This document shows positions 48,407 through 59,576 of a DNA stretch of 64,000 nt, piece after piece. A model generated the notes under the pieces. That model had not been told where the DNA came from, ran no database searches, and was given only the letters and a program-made list of their open reading frames with translations. Positions within the stretch are counted from its first letter, which is position 1, and every line of letters begins with the position of its first letter. The stretch spans positions 5,190,001 through 5,254,000 of the forward strand of contig NC_068562.1 of assembly GCF_022201045.2 (NCBI RefSeq). The letters run 5' to 3'. A program made the translations under genes and the position numbers. The DNA is from Citrus sinensis. Its lineage: Eukaryota > Streptophyta > Magnoliopsida > Sapindales > Rutaceae.

Positions 48407-48528
48407 CGGATCCTCTATCTTACAATTAATGTAAGATACACCCCTTACATGAACAATATATAAACCCCACATATGCATTGTTCATGTAAGAGGATGTATC
48501 TTACATTAATTGTAAGATAGGGATTATC
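48407..48528. mobile_element. Foldback MITE, 122 bp (family member 2)
   Basis: Arms of about 45 bp around the loop CCCCACATAT, flanked by ATTAACAA (48399-48406 and 48529-48536). It shares the TTACAATTAATGTAA core, size and layout with the element at 27769-27896. Termini read GGATCC-TCTATCTTAC and GATAATCCCTATCTTAC. Confidence 0.8.
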
Positions 48529-48599
48529 ATTAACAAATCGTATATCGCGACGTCTTATCGGAGTTGTTGAATACTGAAAAATCCACAGATCCACCTATG

Positions 48600-49780
48600 T
48601 TACGGCTCTTTTGTCTTTTCTTACTTTGTTATTGTAAAATTTGCATTGAAGCCCTTACACTCTGTTTTACTTCATTAAAATCCTTAGAGTATCAAATTCG
48701 TCCCCTATAATTTTTAAATTTCGAAAATACCATCCATTTAATTAAAGAATATAATTATTATTAAATGGATTATAATTATAATTATTATATTTTTATAATT
48801 ATAAATATAATTTTTAAATGGATTGTTATTATTACTATTATTATTATTATTAACAACAATAAAAGGTATTATAATTAATTAATAAATTAACAATAATTAA
48901 TAAGAATTTTTAGTTAAATTAATAATAATAATTATCACAATAATTAAAATACAAAATAATAATTATGGTAAAAATTAATTAAAGATTTTATAGTAATTTA
49001 TTACAGTTTAACTCATTACGATTTTGATTCTAAGATAAAGTAAACACATCAATGACAATACAGCTTATTCTAACTACGATTCTTGCAGTTCAAGTAAATA
49101 GATTATTCCGATTCAAATTCTTCATTTCAATTTTATCTATTCTGATTCTAACTCATTTTGATTCCAGTTAATTTCAATTCTCGTATAGTGAATGCACTAT
49201 AAAATTGTAAACATTTCATATATATTTTTTCCATTTCTTCTTCCCCTCTCTCACACACTCTCTCTCTCTTTGTGATGAGTCTAATGGTAGCTTTAATTGT
49301 CGATACAGGTTGCTGAAGAGAAATTAATAGTGGAGAGGGATAGATTTAAAGGGAATTTCTTTTTTTATTTTGTTAATCCTTTTATCATGAAAGTAGTAAT
49401 TATTATGAGATTATATTATAAAGAAGATGAATGGTAATATTCTTAAAAATTTTGTTGATGATGAGTGATGGAAGATGAGATGCCGTAATTTTTAAAGAGA
49501 GGAAAGTATTTTTTTAGCACTAATTTAAGTATATTTTTGTCTTTTTATTAATATTAGTGTGTTATGATAACTAATGTGTCGTGGTTGTAAATAGAAATTC
49601 TTTTGACACTTACAAAAAAAAAAGTAAATGAAAAAGAATTTAAGGAGATAAATTAAATTTTCGTAGTATAGGTAAGCAGAAAGTTTCATAATAGTTATGA
49701 ACAAATTATAAACAAAATAGAGTGTAAGGGTTCAAGGAAATTTTACAATAACAAAGAAAGAAAAGACAAAAGAGCCGTAA
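48600..49780. mobile_element. Long-TIR, MULE-like non-autonomous element, 1.18 kb
   Basis: The left arm from 48600 (TTACGGCTCTTTTGTCTTTT...) matches the inverse complement of the right arm ending 49780 over about 70 bp, including TTGTTATTGTAAAATTT and CCCTTACACTCT, with few differences. Outside the arms a weaker match (GATCCRCCTAWG) may extend the TIR, so the exact ends and target duplication are unsettled. The interior is AT-rich with a CT patch at 49244-49270 and no transposase. It ends 222 bp before the CAD1 start codon. Confidence 0.65.
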
Positions 49781-50002
49781 GTTACAAGAGCTGTAGCTTA
49801 GGCGGATCCAAAATCCATGTTCGAACTTGCTTGGAAAATCCTTTGTTCAATTTTAGTTAGCTCTCCAAATACGACCGCACTCTTTTGTCTTCAGAGCTGA
49901 GTGGCAAGTCAAGCAAGTGAACTTCTCCCGAAAATATCATCAAATTGCCTGCATTTCATATTTTCACTTCACTCTTCTCTTCTCTTCGAAGTTGGGTGAA
50001 AA

Positions 50003-53000
50003 ATGGCAGAAAAGTCATTATCAGGGCAAGTGCAGCAGAAAAAGGCCTCAGGATGGGCAGCCAGGGACACTTGTGGTGTTCTCTCTCCCTTTGATTTCTA
50101 TAGAAGGTTCTCTTCTCTTAATCTTTGTCTTTCTTTGATAAATGAATGGTGGTTTTTCATGTGACGTGATTTGGCTTTATATGCAGGGCAACGGGAGAGA
50201 AAGATGTAACTATCAAAGTGCTGTACTGTGGGATTTGCCGTTCGGATCTTCACATGCTCAAAAACGATTGGGGCATTTCTACTTACCCTCTGGTTCCAGG
50301 GTGCGTATGATCTTCAACATTTCATTTCTCTTAGTTATCATTTATCAAACATGTGTGTGTACATATATTTACATATTTAATTCAATAGAATATTAAATAA
50401 TTGAAGATTGTTAATGAAAGTTCCGTTCTCACACCCGCTATTCCAATATTGTCGGAACAAAATAAAAAGATTGTATGTCTTGATATGAAAATATTTGATA
50501 CATGAAAGCCTAACACAAATAACTGCATCATAAGTTTCATAAAGATTTTTTTCAATACAATATATTTCAAATTCACACCACAACAGAAATGGCTTTTTGC
50601 AATAAAAAGATTTTGTTGCCTAAAGTGCTAATTTTGTTGCCATAGGTTATTGCTACAAAAACAAGCTTGTCGACCTAGTCGTCGGCCTAGCACTGTCGCC
50701 CTCTATGTTTAACAACATATCAAAACATTTCTCGCCTCAAACTTCCTTTCGCAACAAAACAGATTCGTTGTGAAGGAGTCTTCAACTTGTTTAGAGAATA
50801 ATTTGGCAACAAACATTTTTGTTGCGCTAAACAGTTTTACACAACAAAATTATTTTGTTTCTATATAGTTATTTGCTACAAAACTAATTTGTTGCTAAGA
50901 AATAAAGTACATTTTATAAAAAAAACATGTACCAACAAAGGTGTTTGTTAGCTAAGATCATTTTAGGCAACAAAACTACTTTGTTTCTTTATGTTGAAAA
51001 TTTTACAAATTTGCAATAAATATTTAAATATTTTTAGAAACAAATCAATTTTGTCATTAAAAAATACTACAATTTTTTTTAATAATATCATGGTATAAAA
51101 GGAAGCAAACCAAGTTCGTTGGGAAATATACCAATTTTTCCCCCCACCATGACAATAATAAACTAGAAATATATGTTGAGAAATCTAACAAAAAAATCAT
51201 TAATGTCATTGAACTAATTTAAAAGTTAAAGGCCCATTCAGTATCCAAGCTATATATATATACAAAACTGACTTTAAGAATCACATATGATAGTCAAATA
51301 CAAAAGTGGATTGTCATTTATCCCAAAAATGTAATGAGCAAAAATTATAAACGATCTCTAATTACAACTACTCCAAACTCCAAATACTTAAAGATATGAC
51401 ATGCACTCCAAACTCCAAATACTTAAAGATATGACATGCACCAACAGTAACCAAAAAGATCAAGTGATGACCAATTCAAAATACTAACAAGTTCAAGATA
51501 CTCTAAGGACATCATTGAAATGAGTAATCATTGAGTAGCTGAATCTGTAAAGCGAAAAGCAGATTCTTGAGAAGAAAAAAATTGCTGCATCATACCCTCA
51601 AATTGGGACAATCTGGACTCCAATTGATCAATAGTCTTCTTTTGCTGTTGAAGCTCAACATCTTGTGAATCCAATCTACTTTGTTGTGAAGATATAATGC
51701 CATGCAATCTGTCAGCCTCAGAAGTATCAACACCATGGTTTGAAGTTGGGCGTGGTCCGTTGCCAAGTCCTCGAAAATAGCCTGATTTCTTTCCAAGTAC
51801 TTCAATGCATATTTCCCTTTAAGTTAGTGGTTTTGCCTTGAGGATCTATTTGTTGCTGTTGTTATATCTCTACCATTTGGTCCTATACATAAAGCTTTGT
51901 TAGTAAATGAAGGAAGAAAAAAAAGAATTTTATTAATTAAATAGTTGAAATTTAATCCATTGGTCATGGAATTAATTTGTATTAAGGCATAAATTGAAAA
52001 AAAAAACAAACTTCTTGTTATACTTATAATTCTAATTATTTGATATTTCAAATAATAAAGTTAATTAGAGCATGAAAGAAAAATTAAGAAAAAAAAAACT
52101 CAATGAGTAAACTTTCATCAACAGTATGTAGGTGATAAGAAATAATAAAATTAAAAATTTTGTTTCCAACAAAGCATCTTACATGGTTTAAGTGTGCCAC
52201 CTCATTCACCCAACCTTTTGTCTTGCTGAAATGAGTGACACGAAATAATTCTATTTCACCATCAACCATGTCATCCTCAAGATAATTAACAAAAGGTCTT
52301 GATCCCCCGCAATGGACATATGGGAGCTTAGCATGATTAGCTTTGTTTTTGGTAGATTGAGTCTACATTAAAAAAATATAACAGTGGAAAATAAGATACA
52401 TATACAAGCATATTGACAACTAGTTGGACAATTTAAAGTTCATAATATGAATATCATTGGACCTGGAAACTTGCGGAATTGCAAATGTTATGACAAAGCC
52501 AAGCCCAATCATCTGGACATATGCCCGGATATGAATGCTTAAGTGCCTCTTCAAAGGATGGATAATCCAAGTAATGATCATACATCCAATGTCTCATATC
52601 GCGATATCTCCCACCCATAATGTTATTCACACATCGACGAACATGTGGTAAGTTCAAATCAATCTCAAACTTTGACTGAATTTAGGAAAAAAAAGATATC
52701 TCAGTTTATAATTTAAAAAAATGACAGATGAAGAATATTAATAATCATAAGTACTTACTAATAGTTGATCAAACAAAACCTACCAATTAAACTCTTTAAA
52801 TACCAAATTCTAGAGTTGTAACAACACCTTGCACAAACTCTTGGCTGGGCATAACAGGCTGAGATTGGGGAATTGTAGATGCAACAACAATTTTTGCTCT
52901 TACACGTTTGGTAACTCTATGTCCAGGACCCATCTAGTAATTATTAAAAATATACATTAGAGTTTATTAATAATCAACATAAAAATAAATCAAGAAAACT

Positions 53001-56000
53001 ATAATTTTGTCAAAGAAATTATAACATGAAAGATCCTATTACTGGGCATAGATCCTACATTCATTTGACTATTGTCCACAAACTCAGGTTCTTCACCATG
53101 AAAAACCCATGAAAAATCCATTAACTTTAATTTAACAAATTAAAAATTGAAACAAAGACCCACTTAATAAATAATTAAAGCAAAACCCACTAAACAAAAT
53201 CAAACTCAACAGGCCAATATATAAAATAAAACTAAATTTACTTGAAGAAATCGTTGTCTTCAGTGGTGCCTTCCAAGTACAACTCTTCAATGGCTTAAAG
53301 CTTGGGTAGAGAGAATGACTCCATGGCAGGGCAAAAGAAACAAGCGACGAGTAAAGTGGAAATATTCTAGAAGCAATACTTTAATTAAGAAAAAATTGGA
53401 GATGGAAACTTTACTTCGGTTAGCACGCGGTTTATTAAATAAAGGGCGCAGAAATAAAAAATTAAAAAGCCTCCCACAAAGTCATGTTTGCTTTTATATT
53501 ATCTTTATATTTTCATTTATTAATTTAATATTTTTGTTAACCTTTGCGCAACAAAATTAATCTCATTGCAAAAAACTCTGAGAGCACAAAACAAATTTTC
53601 TCGCTAATCACAACTTTTTGCAATATTTCATTTGTTGCAATTGATTCAAGTGTTTGTTGTGGAAAAACTTGAGCAACGAAACATATTTTGCCTTCATTAA
53701 GCTTGTTAGGCAACAAGAACACTTTTGTTGCCAAACATAGCGTAGGGCAAGAAAATATTTTGTTGCCATATATTCTAATTTTCTTGCCTATTCCACATCA
53801 TTAAGAAGAACAAAATCTGTTTAGCTATAGCGATAAAAACTAATTTTTGTTGCAAGATATGAATTTTAGCAATAAAGTAAGTTTTGTTGCAATAGAATTT
53901 GTAGCCAATACTCTATTTTCTTGTGGTGTCATTAAAATTTTATGTACTAATTCTTTAGTAACCCATTGTGGTAGAATATCCGTGTGAGATTTTCGTAGAT
54001 TTTGCGCGTGTAATACATGTTCCTTCTATTTCTCCAAGCAAAACTCTTCGCATCGCAATGCCTATTGTGTCGGCTTGACCTTTCATAAGTGGAGACAAAA
54101 TAAAGCGCCCATAATAAAGACGCTTACTGTCTGCTCTTGATTCAACACACTTCCACTGTAGTGTCCGAGTAGATACTTTTACTTTCTCTTGAACCATAGT
54201 AATATTATTTATTAGATCATTAAGTCATTTTATTTCTTTTGAAATCTATTCAATGTTTGTTTTTATATGCGTCTTTTTTTAAGGGGTCTCAACTATTGTG
54301 TGGTATAGGGACTATATCCTGTATGAAATTTTAAAGGATATTGTTATATTAGGCACCCTCATTTTTATTTTATTTTTTCATACGGACACAAAGTTAGAAT
54401 TAATTTAGTGTTAATATATTGCATGGTTTTATAGTTTATTTAAAAAATAACTTTATTCTATCTTAAGTAATGTCCTCGATTTGAAGCTAAATACTTATTG
54501 GGAGAGCTTTACGGCCCTAGTGGTCTTGCCCGACTCGAATCTGAATTAGTCAGGGGCCAATGTAATCTTCGGATATCAGATGATTTAATATACCAGAAAA
54601 AAATAATACACCGAAAAAAATAATTTTATTAAACTGCACGACTTAATACCATGTTCGTATTGAAAAAAAATGAAAGTGTCCACACCTGAGAATAAAAATG
54701 AAAATAAAAGCAAATTGTAGACATGCCATAATTAATAACAATTTGATCAATTAATTAATTGTTCTAACTAAATTAGGCGACGAAGTCCACGTCTCCTAAA
54801 TCCACCCAACCTGAATATTTTTAACTAGGATTTCAAATTGTTTCATCCTAAAATTTAACACCAAGTATTTGTAGTAATATTTTGATGAATATGTTCTGCA
54901 AATGTACAATTATTATCCCAACTGAAATTTGTGTCACTGAATCCCAATGAGCAACGCAGGCATGAAGTCATTGGTGTAGTGACAGAGGTTGGTAGCAAAG
55001 TAGAGAAATTCAAAGTTGGTGACAAAGTGGGTGCGGGATTCTTGGTCGGATCATGCCATTCATGTCACAATTGTGCTAACAATCTTGAGAATTACTGTCC
55101 CAAACTTATAGGGATAGACAGTGGTGTCGAATACTATGATGGAATGAAAACGTATGGAGGCTACTCTGACATTATTGTTGTGGATGAGCACTTCACGGTT
55201 CGTATTCCAGATAGCCTTCCTCTTGATGCCTGTGCCCCAATGCTTTGTGCTGGTATCTCAGTTTACAGCCCTTTGAGATCCCATGGACTTGACAAACCAG
55301 GTATGCATGTCGGTGTAGTTGGCCTGGGTGGATTAGGCCATATGGCTGTCAAGTTTGCTAAAGCAATGGGGGTTAAGGTAACAGTCATTAGTACCTCCCC
55401 TAGTAAGAAGAAGGATGCCATTGAACGTCTCGGTGCTGACACATTTCTGTTTAGTCATGATCCGGATGAGATGCAGGTATGCTGCTCCCCATATTTTCCC
55501 TTTTTCCTCTCTAACTTGGTTTATGAATACAACGACTCTTATTTCAGAAAATTCTCTTTGCTAATTTTGTTCACATTGTCTGTGCAGTCTGCCGTGAGCA
55601 CCTTGGATGGTATCATTGACACAGTAACCGGCTTTCATCCTCTATTGCCATTACTTGGACTACTGAAATATAATGGCAAGCTTGTTATTGTCGGTGGACC
55701 AGATAAGCTAGAGCTACCGGTTCCTCTTCTACTCTTTGGTGAGCAAATTAATCACGATTCTAGTAAGCTTCGCAGATTGAAAAAAGAAGATGAAAAGATC
55801 CTTAACCTTGAGTCTTAGGCTACTGTGCGGCTAATCAGTCAATCAAGGACAAAGTCATAGCCAACGCATGCGTGTTCTTTTCATTTCTGTTAATCTGAAA
55901 ATATAGCTAACAAATGTTTTTGCAATGCCAGGGGCAAAGGCTGTTGTCGGCTGTTTCGTTGGGGGCATGAAGGAGACTCAAGACATGCTCAATTTTGCAG

Positions 56001-56137
56001 CCGAACACAACATAACGGCAGACATCGAGACTATATCAATCGATAATGCGAACACTGCCCTGGAGCGTCTTGAGAAAGGCGATGTCAGATATCGATTTGT
56101 CATCGACGTTGGGAACACACTGAAGTCTAGCTCTTAG
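50003..56137 (+). CDS. Cinnamyl-alcohol/mannitol-type dehydrogenase (CAD1), 5 exons
   Basis: NADP-dependent zinc alcohol dehydrogenase (MDR superfamily), cytosolic. Exons 50003-50106, 50187-50300, 54960-55476, 55588-55738, 55932-56137 sum to 1,092 nt, 363 aa, all in phase. Catalytic zinc ligands C49 (CGIC), H74-E75 (GHE); structural zinc cysteines in [15 protein letters not shown]; cofactor loop [24 protein letters not shown] after the second strand suggests NADP(H); C-terminal [13 protein letters not shown]. Residues 53-55 read RSD where CAD2 has HTD, so substrate use may differ. Within this family names such as CAD, mannitol dehydrogenase and 8-hydroxygeraniol dehydrogenase overlap, and sequence alone does not choose. 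Intron 2 is 4,659 bp because of rpoA-derived DNA and a CACTA element; whether it splices efficiently is unknown. Confidence 0.92.
50500..50575 (-). pseudogene. rpoA: Plastid rpoA fragment, distal part (NUPT)
   Basis: On the minus strand, reading on from the CACTA target TGA, the DNA continues as TGAATTTGAAA..ATTGTATTGA.. and ATTTGTGTTAG, the part of plastid rpoA that encodes MNLKEIVLR..ICV. It is diverged, with frameshifts. The left limit is uncertain (50460-50510). It was once continuous with 53929-54260. Confidence 0.65.
50576..53928 (-). mobile_element. CACTA (En/Spm) transposon, 3.35 kb, in CAD1 intron 2
   Basis: Ends CACCACAACAGAAATGG (left) and, inverted, CACCACAAGAAAATAG (right), a CACCA variant of the usual CACTA terminus, with 3-bp target duplication TCA at 50573-50575 and 53929-53931. 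Several hundred bases at each end hold repeated GCAACAAAA/TTTTGTTGC motifs, as expected for TNPA-binding subterminal repeats. Inside is a minus-strand TNPA-like gene but no visible TNPD transposase, so it is non-autonomous. It sits inside plastid-derived DNA. Confidence 0.88.
51549..52935 (-). CDS. TNPA-like CACTA protein gene (Transposase_24 type), exons uncertain
   Basis: Minus-strand blocks in order: [14 protein letters not shown] (about 52935 down), [21 protein letters not shown] and [18 protein letters not shown] (52657-52454), [19 protein letters not shown] with [12 protein letters not shown] (about 52365-52160), then a probable coiled C-terminal part (about 51850-51590). These match the plant En/Spm accessory-protein family, which binds subterminal repeats. 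The blocks are separated by short AT-rich introns with plausible borders. I could not assemble one certain reading frame, and a TAA after LEFGI near 52800 may be intronic or a lesion. Confidence 0.65.
53929..54260 (-). pseudogene. rpoA: Plastid rpoA fragment, start-codon part (NUPT)
   Basis: A minus-strand frame 54197-53955 reads as the first about 75 residues of plastid RNA polymerase alpha ([46 protein letters not shown]) and then stops at a mutated codon. The homology goes on at DNA level to the CACTA border, and upstream of the ATG it continues as petD-rpoA spacer-like sequence to about 54260. The fragment lacks most of the protein, has no plastid context and lies in a nuclear intron, so it is a nuclear plastid-DNA insertion and not a working gene. 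Confidence 0.88.
54261..54959. other. Remainder of CAD1 intron 2
   Basis: AT-rich sequence between the plastid insertion and exon 3. The acceptor GCAACGCAG ends at 54959. Nothing else is recognisable. Confidence 0.5.
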
Positions 56138-56331
56138 ATATTTGGCTGGATCGGCTATACTATATGATGAAATGTTGAGTCATATATAATTAGTATCCTG
56201 TCGGCCGGAGGATCCGGCTGTCTTCAGTTCTGATTTCACTTTATTATTGCATGTGTTAAAGAAATAATTTTAGAAAATTCAGCGTCCTGCTGCCCTGGTA
56301 GTTAAATGGCCTAGCTACAAGCTAATACAGG

Positions 56332-57336
56332 TAGGGATGGCAATGGGGAGGGGAGGGGATCAATCTCCCTGTATTTATTTCTGATATTTTACGTATGTCT
56401 ATGTCCCCGTCAGAATTACTTGAAAGAATTCTCATCCCCTTCCCGAATAATAACAGGAGATCCCCAAGGGTCCCCGATCCCCGAATAACTAATACATTTT
56501 TTTTATTTTGAGTTAATCATATTAAAATAAAAAATTCAAATAAAAGTAAAGTTTGAAATATATTTTACATTAATATCTATTACAAAAGTCACATACATTA
56601 AATTAGTAAGTAACGCAATATGTAAGGTATACAAACTTCTTTTACAAACTATCGTGAATAAATTAATAGTCTAACACAAAATTGTTACAAATAAAATCGA
56701 ATTTAAATTCAAAATTAACTTTTTCAATAGTGGCGTGGCACTTTATAAATGTAGATTATTCCCTTTACAACATAATAATTAAGTCAGAGCAAATCAAGAG
56801 TAAATATTATATTAAATTAGATTAGATTAGATTAAATTAGATATTAAAATTGTGATTCGTTGTGAGCAATTATAACATCTAAAAATAAATAAAAAATAGA
56901 TTTAAGTTTAAAACATTTAATGAATATTAAAATTAAAACAAATTTTTTGGGCTAATAGAATTTACCCAGTTTTTTTAATGTCCTACATAAAAAGTTAGGA
57001 CTTTAATTAGTTAATTAGGCCTAAAAGTTTAATATTATAAATATTTTGATATTTGTTATTTTTACCAATATTTATAATTTTATAATTCAAATTTTATCAT
57101 TTATTTACTAGTAATTTTAAAAAATAAAAATAAAATTAAAAATTAAAATGAGAAAATAGGTAGGGGATGGGGATTCCACCTCATCACCGTCCCCTCCCTG
57201 AATAAGAAATTGGGTAAAAAAATTTCCCCGTTCCTTTCCTGAATAAGAAATTGAGTATGAAATTATCCTCATACCCTCTCCGAATGGGGAAAATCTTCGA
57301 GAGTACCCTTTCCCGTGGAAATTTTTATCATCCCTA
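56332..57336. mobile_element. hAT-type non-autonomous element, 1.0 kb
   Basis: Ends TAGGGATG...CATCCCTA with an exact 8-bp target duplication AATACAGG (56324-56331 and 57337-57344). Subterminal G-rich (GGGGAGGGGAGGGGA) and C-rich (CCGTCCCCTCCC) tracts are typical of a common plant hAT MITE type. The AT-rich interior includes an ATTAG microsatellite near 56812-56838. No transposase. Confidence 0.85.
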
Positions 57337-57344
57337 AATACAGG

Positions 57345-58303
57345 ACGATGAATAGTGATTAGTTATTAATAAAATATAATAAGAAATGGACCCTAACCAT
57401 ACTGGAATTTACACTGGTCAAGAGAAACTTCAAAGTTTAGGTAAGTTTAGATCAAGACTGCCTGATGTTAGAGTCTACAATTATCATTTACTAGCTTTCA
57501 AACCTCAATCAAGCGATAAAATTATGCATACGCTTACAATTTAGCAAACTTAGTTATAAATTGTTTTATTTCACATAAACGTGCAATCGTGGATGTTCAT
57601 AAAACTTTGGACATTGCTCAGCTTCTACTGACTGAAGTTTTTGACTATTTGCTTCTACTTAGGTACTTCACATATTTTTGTAAAATTAATTTCTAAGTGC
57701 ACCATGCGCCCCCGAATTACTTGGGAGCAGCTTTGCGCCTGAGTGTGAAAAATCTAGATTGTCATGATTGCAGTGTAAGAGTACCATACACGTGTAGTCA
57801 ACTATTAAACATGGCGCTATCACGTCCGGCACAAGCGTTATTCAATCGCAACACCTTTACAGATGGGTGGCTGCGGCGCTGTGGATTTTTCAGTGCCACA
57901 CAAATATCCTCTACAATATAATATGATTATTTCTTATGGCCACAAACATTCTCAAAAAGTTGAAATAAAGATTCATTAGAGGGTTTTTTTTTTTTTTTTT
58001 TTTGGGAAGGGAAGATCACTACCGGAAATACCGATAAAAGAAAAATGACTATATTTCAATTCTAAATAAATTTGTTTTTAGAGAGGCTTTCGAGGATTTT
58101 TACTCCCACAAGTTACCGAAGACATATCACTTATAAAATTAATTTTTTTTCAATATGTTTAATAAATAAATTTTAAGTATAAAAAAATATCAATATTCTC
58201 CCAGTTTAAAAAAAATCAATATTCTCCCAGTTTAAAATTAATTGTTGGTGGTGTTGCTTTTGACAGGTATCCAATCCACCTTTGACTTTGTGGCACTAGA
58301 AAT

Positions 58304-58342
<39 letters not shown>

Positions 58343-59191
58343 GTGAAGGTGACCCAAGAAATATTTCGTTGGTCCGCCATGTCATGGACGGTGCACATCC
58401 ATACATAGCGCATCCGTATGTCACATGTTAGCTCACTGATTACTTCAGCAAAATTTATGACCCCCTCTCTCCACCTCCCTGCTGTTAGCCTGTTCCCGAT
58501 AATTATTATTTTTGAGATGCTCGAAAATAATTTTAAAGTTAAAAATTAATTTTTTTTATATATTAGGAAAATTTAAAATTGTTCATATTAATTATAAAAT
58601 AAAATTATTTTGAAGAGATTATTATCATTATCAATAATATTGAGATAAAAAAATTATTATATATATTATGTTTATTATTAATTATTATATATACACAATA
58701 AAAATTATTATACATATATTAAAAATATTTTATTTAATATTATATCCAATTTAGGAATTATCAAAATTTTAATTTACTCTTTTTTCAATAAATTATTCTC
58801 CATCACATCTAATAATTATTATTTTAAAAATTATAATATTATCAAATTAGCCCTCATTATATATAATTTTTCTCAGTTAGGACATCTTCACTTTATTAAG
58901 GTCAAAATGTTAAAAAAATACTATAAAAAAACGCCTTTAATGCATTAAAAAGTTAAGATTATGTTTTTCTATCCGTTAATAACTTAATATATTGAAATCA
59001 TCACTAAATCAGTTGATGAATCCACGATTACACAGTTACATTAGCTAAATTTAACGACTAAAAATAATTATGGTACCATACTATAGTTGCAACATAGCTG
59101 AACTCCACTAAATAATGAATATATTAATATGTTAATATATTATAAAATAAAATATATTATATTAAATTTTATATTTATATTTTTTAATTTG
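57345..59191. other. Intergenic DNA between CAD1 and CAD2
   Basis: No gene supported. Contains a T-run (57985-58003), an (AAT)n microsatellite (58307-58341) and very AT-rich DNA from 58500. The phrase AATATCAATATTCTCCCAG is present at 58185 and again, as a tandem partial copy, at 58215; see the separate repeat entry. Confidence 0.45.
58141..58240. repeat. Dispersed repeat also found at 63590-63660
   Basis: TTTAATAAATAAATTTTAAG, TATAAAAAA and ATCAATATTCTCCCAGTTTA occur in the same order in both places, each downstream of a CAD gene. Either a leftover of the CAD tandem duplication or copies of a small element. Confidence 0.6.
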
Positions 59192-59207
59192 ATCTTCTCT
59201 TTAATAT

Positions 59208-59420
59208 TTTTTTTGTCTTAACCACGAGGTGGAGGGGGCCTTAATTGTGGGAGGTACTTTTAAACTCGTGCCACAACCCAGATTAGAAGTCTCTGCTCGA
59301 ATCAGAAAGCAAATGTTCTCCCAACAAAGGCGACTTCTTTGCGACTCGAACTGAGAAGCAAACTCAATCAAATCACTTAAAGATGACTCCATTACCAATG
59401 AATCCAACACTTTATTGGTT
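59208..59420 (-). mobile_element. SINE (second family), 213 bp, in CAD2 promoter
   Basis: Flanked by the exact 16-bp repeat ATCTTCTCTTTAATAT (59192-59207 and 59421-59436). On the minus strand it has a tRNA-like head with box B AGTTCGAGTCGC (about 59346-59357) and ends in poly(A) (T-run from 59208). The sequence differs from the four-member family elsewhere in the window. The open minus-strand frame here is incidental. It lies 140 bp upstream of the CAD2 ATG. Confidence 0.85.
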
Positions 59421-59576
59421 ATCTTCTCTTTAATATAATAAAAAATGTTGATTAGAAACATATGTACACACATTAATATTCATATGAAACAAAAACAAAA
59501 ACAGGTACTTTCACTCGTCTCATCACGTCATTCAAACCACTATAATAATGATAACATTGCCGTTCTCTCATCCAAA

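Noticed and set aside
53955..54197. rpoA as a functional gene
   Set aside because: Only about a quarter of the protein, ended by a mutation, interrupted by a transposon, and inside a nuclear intron; it is plastid-derived DNA.
59201..59473. 90-codon minus-strand frame
   Set aside because: Lies on a SINE with target duplications and poly(A); not a gene.
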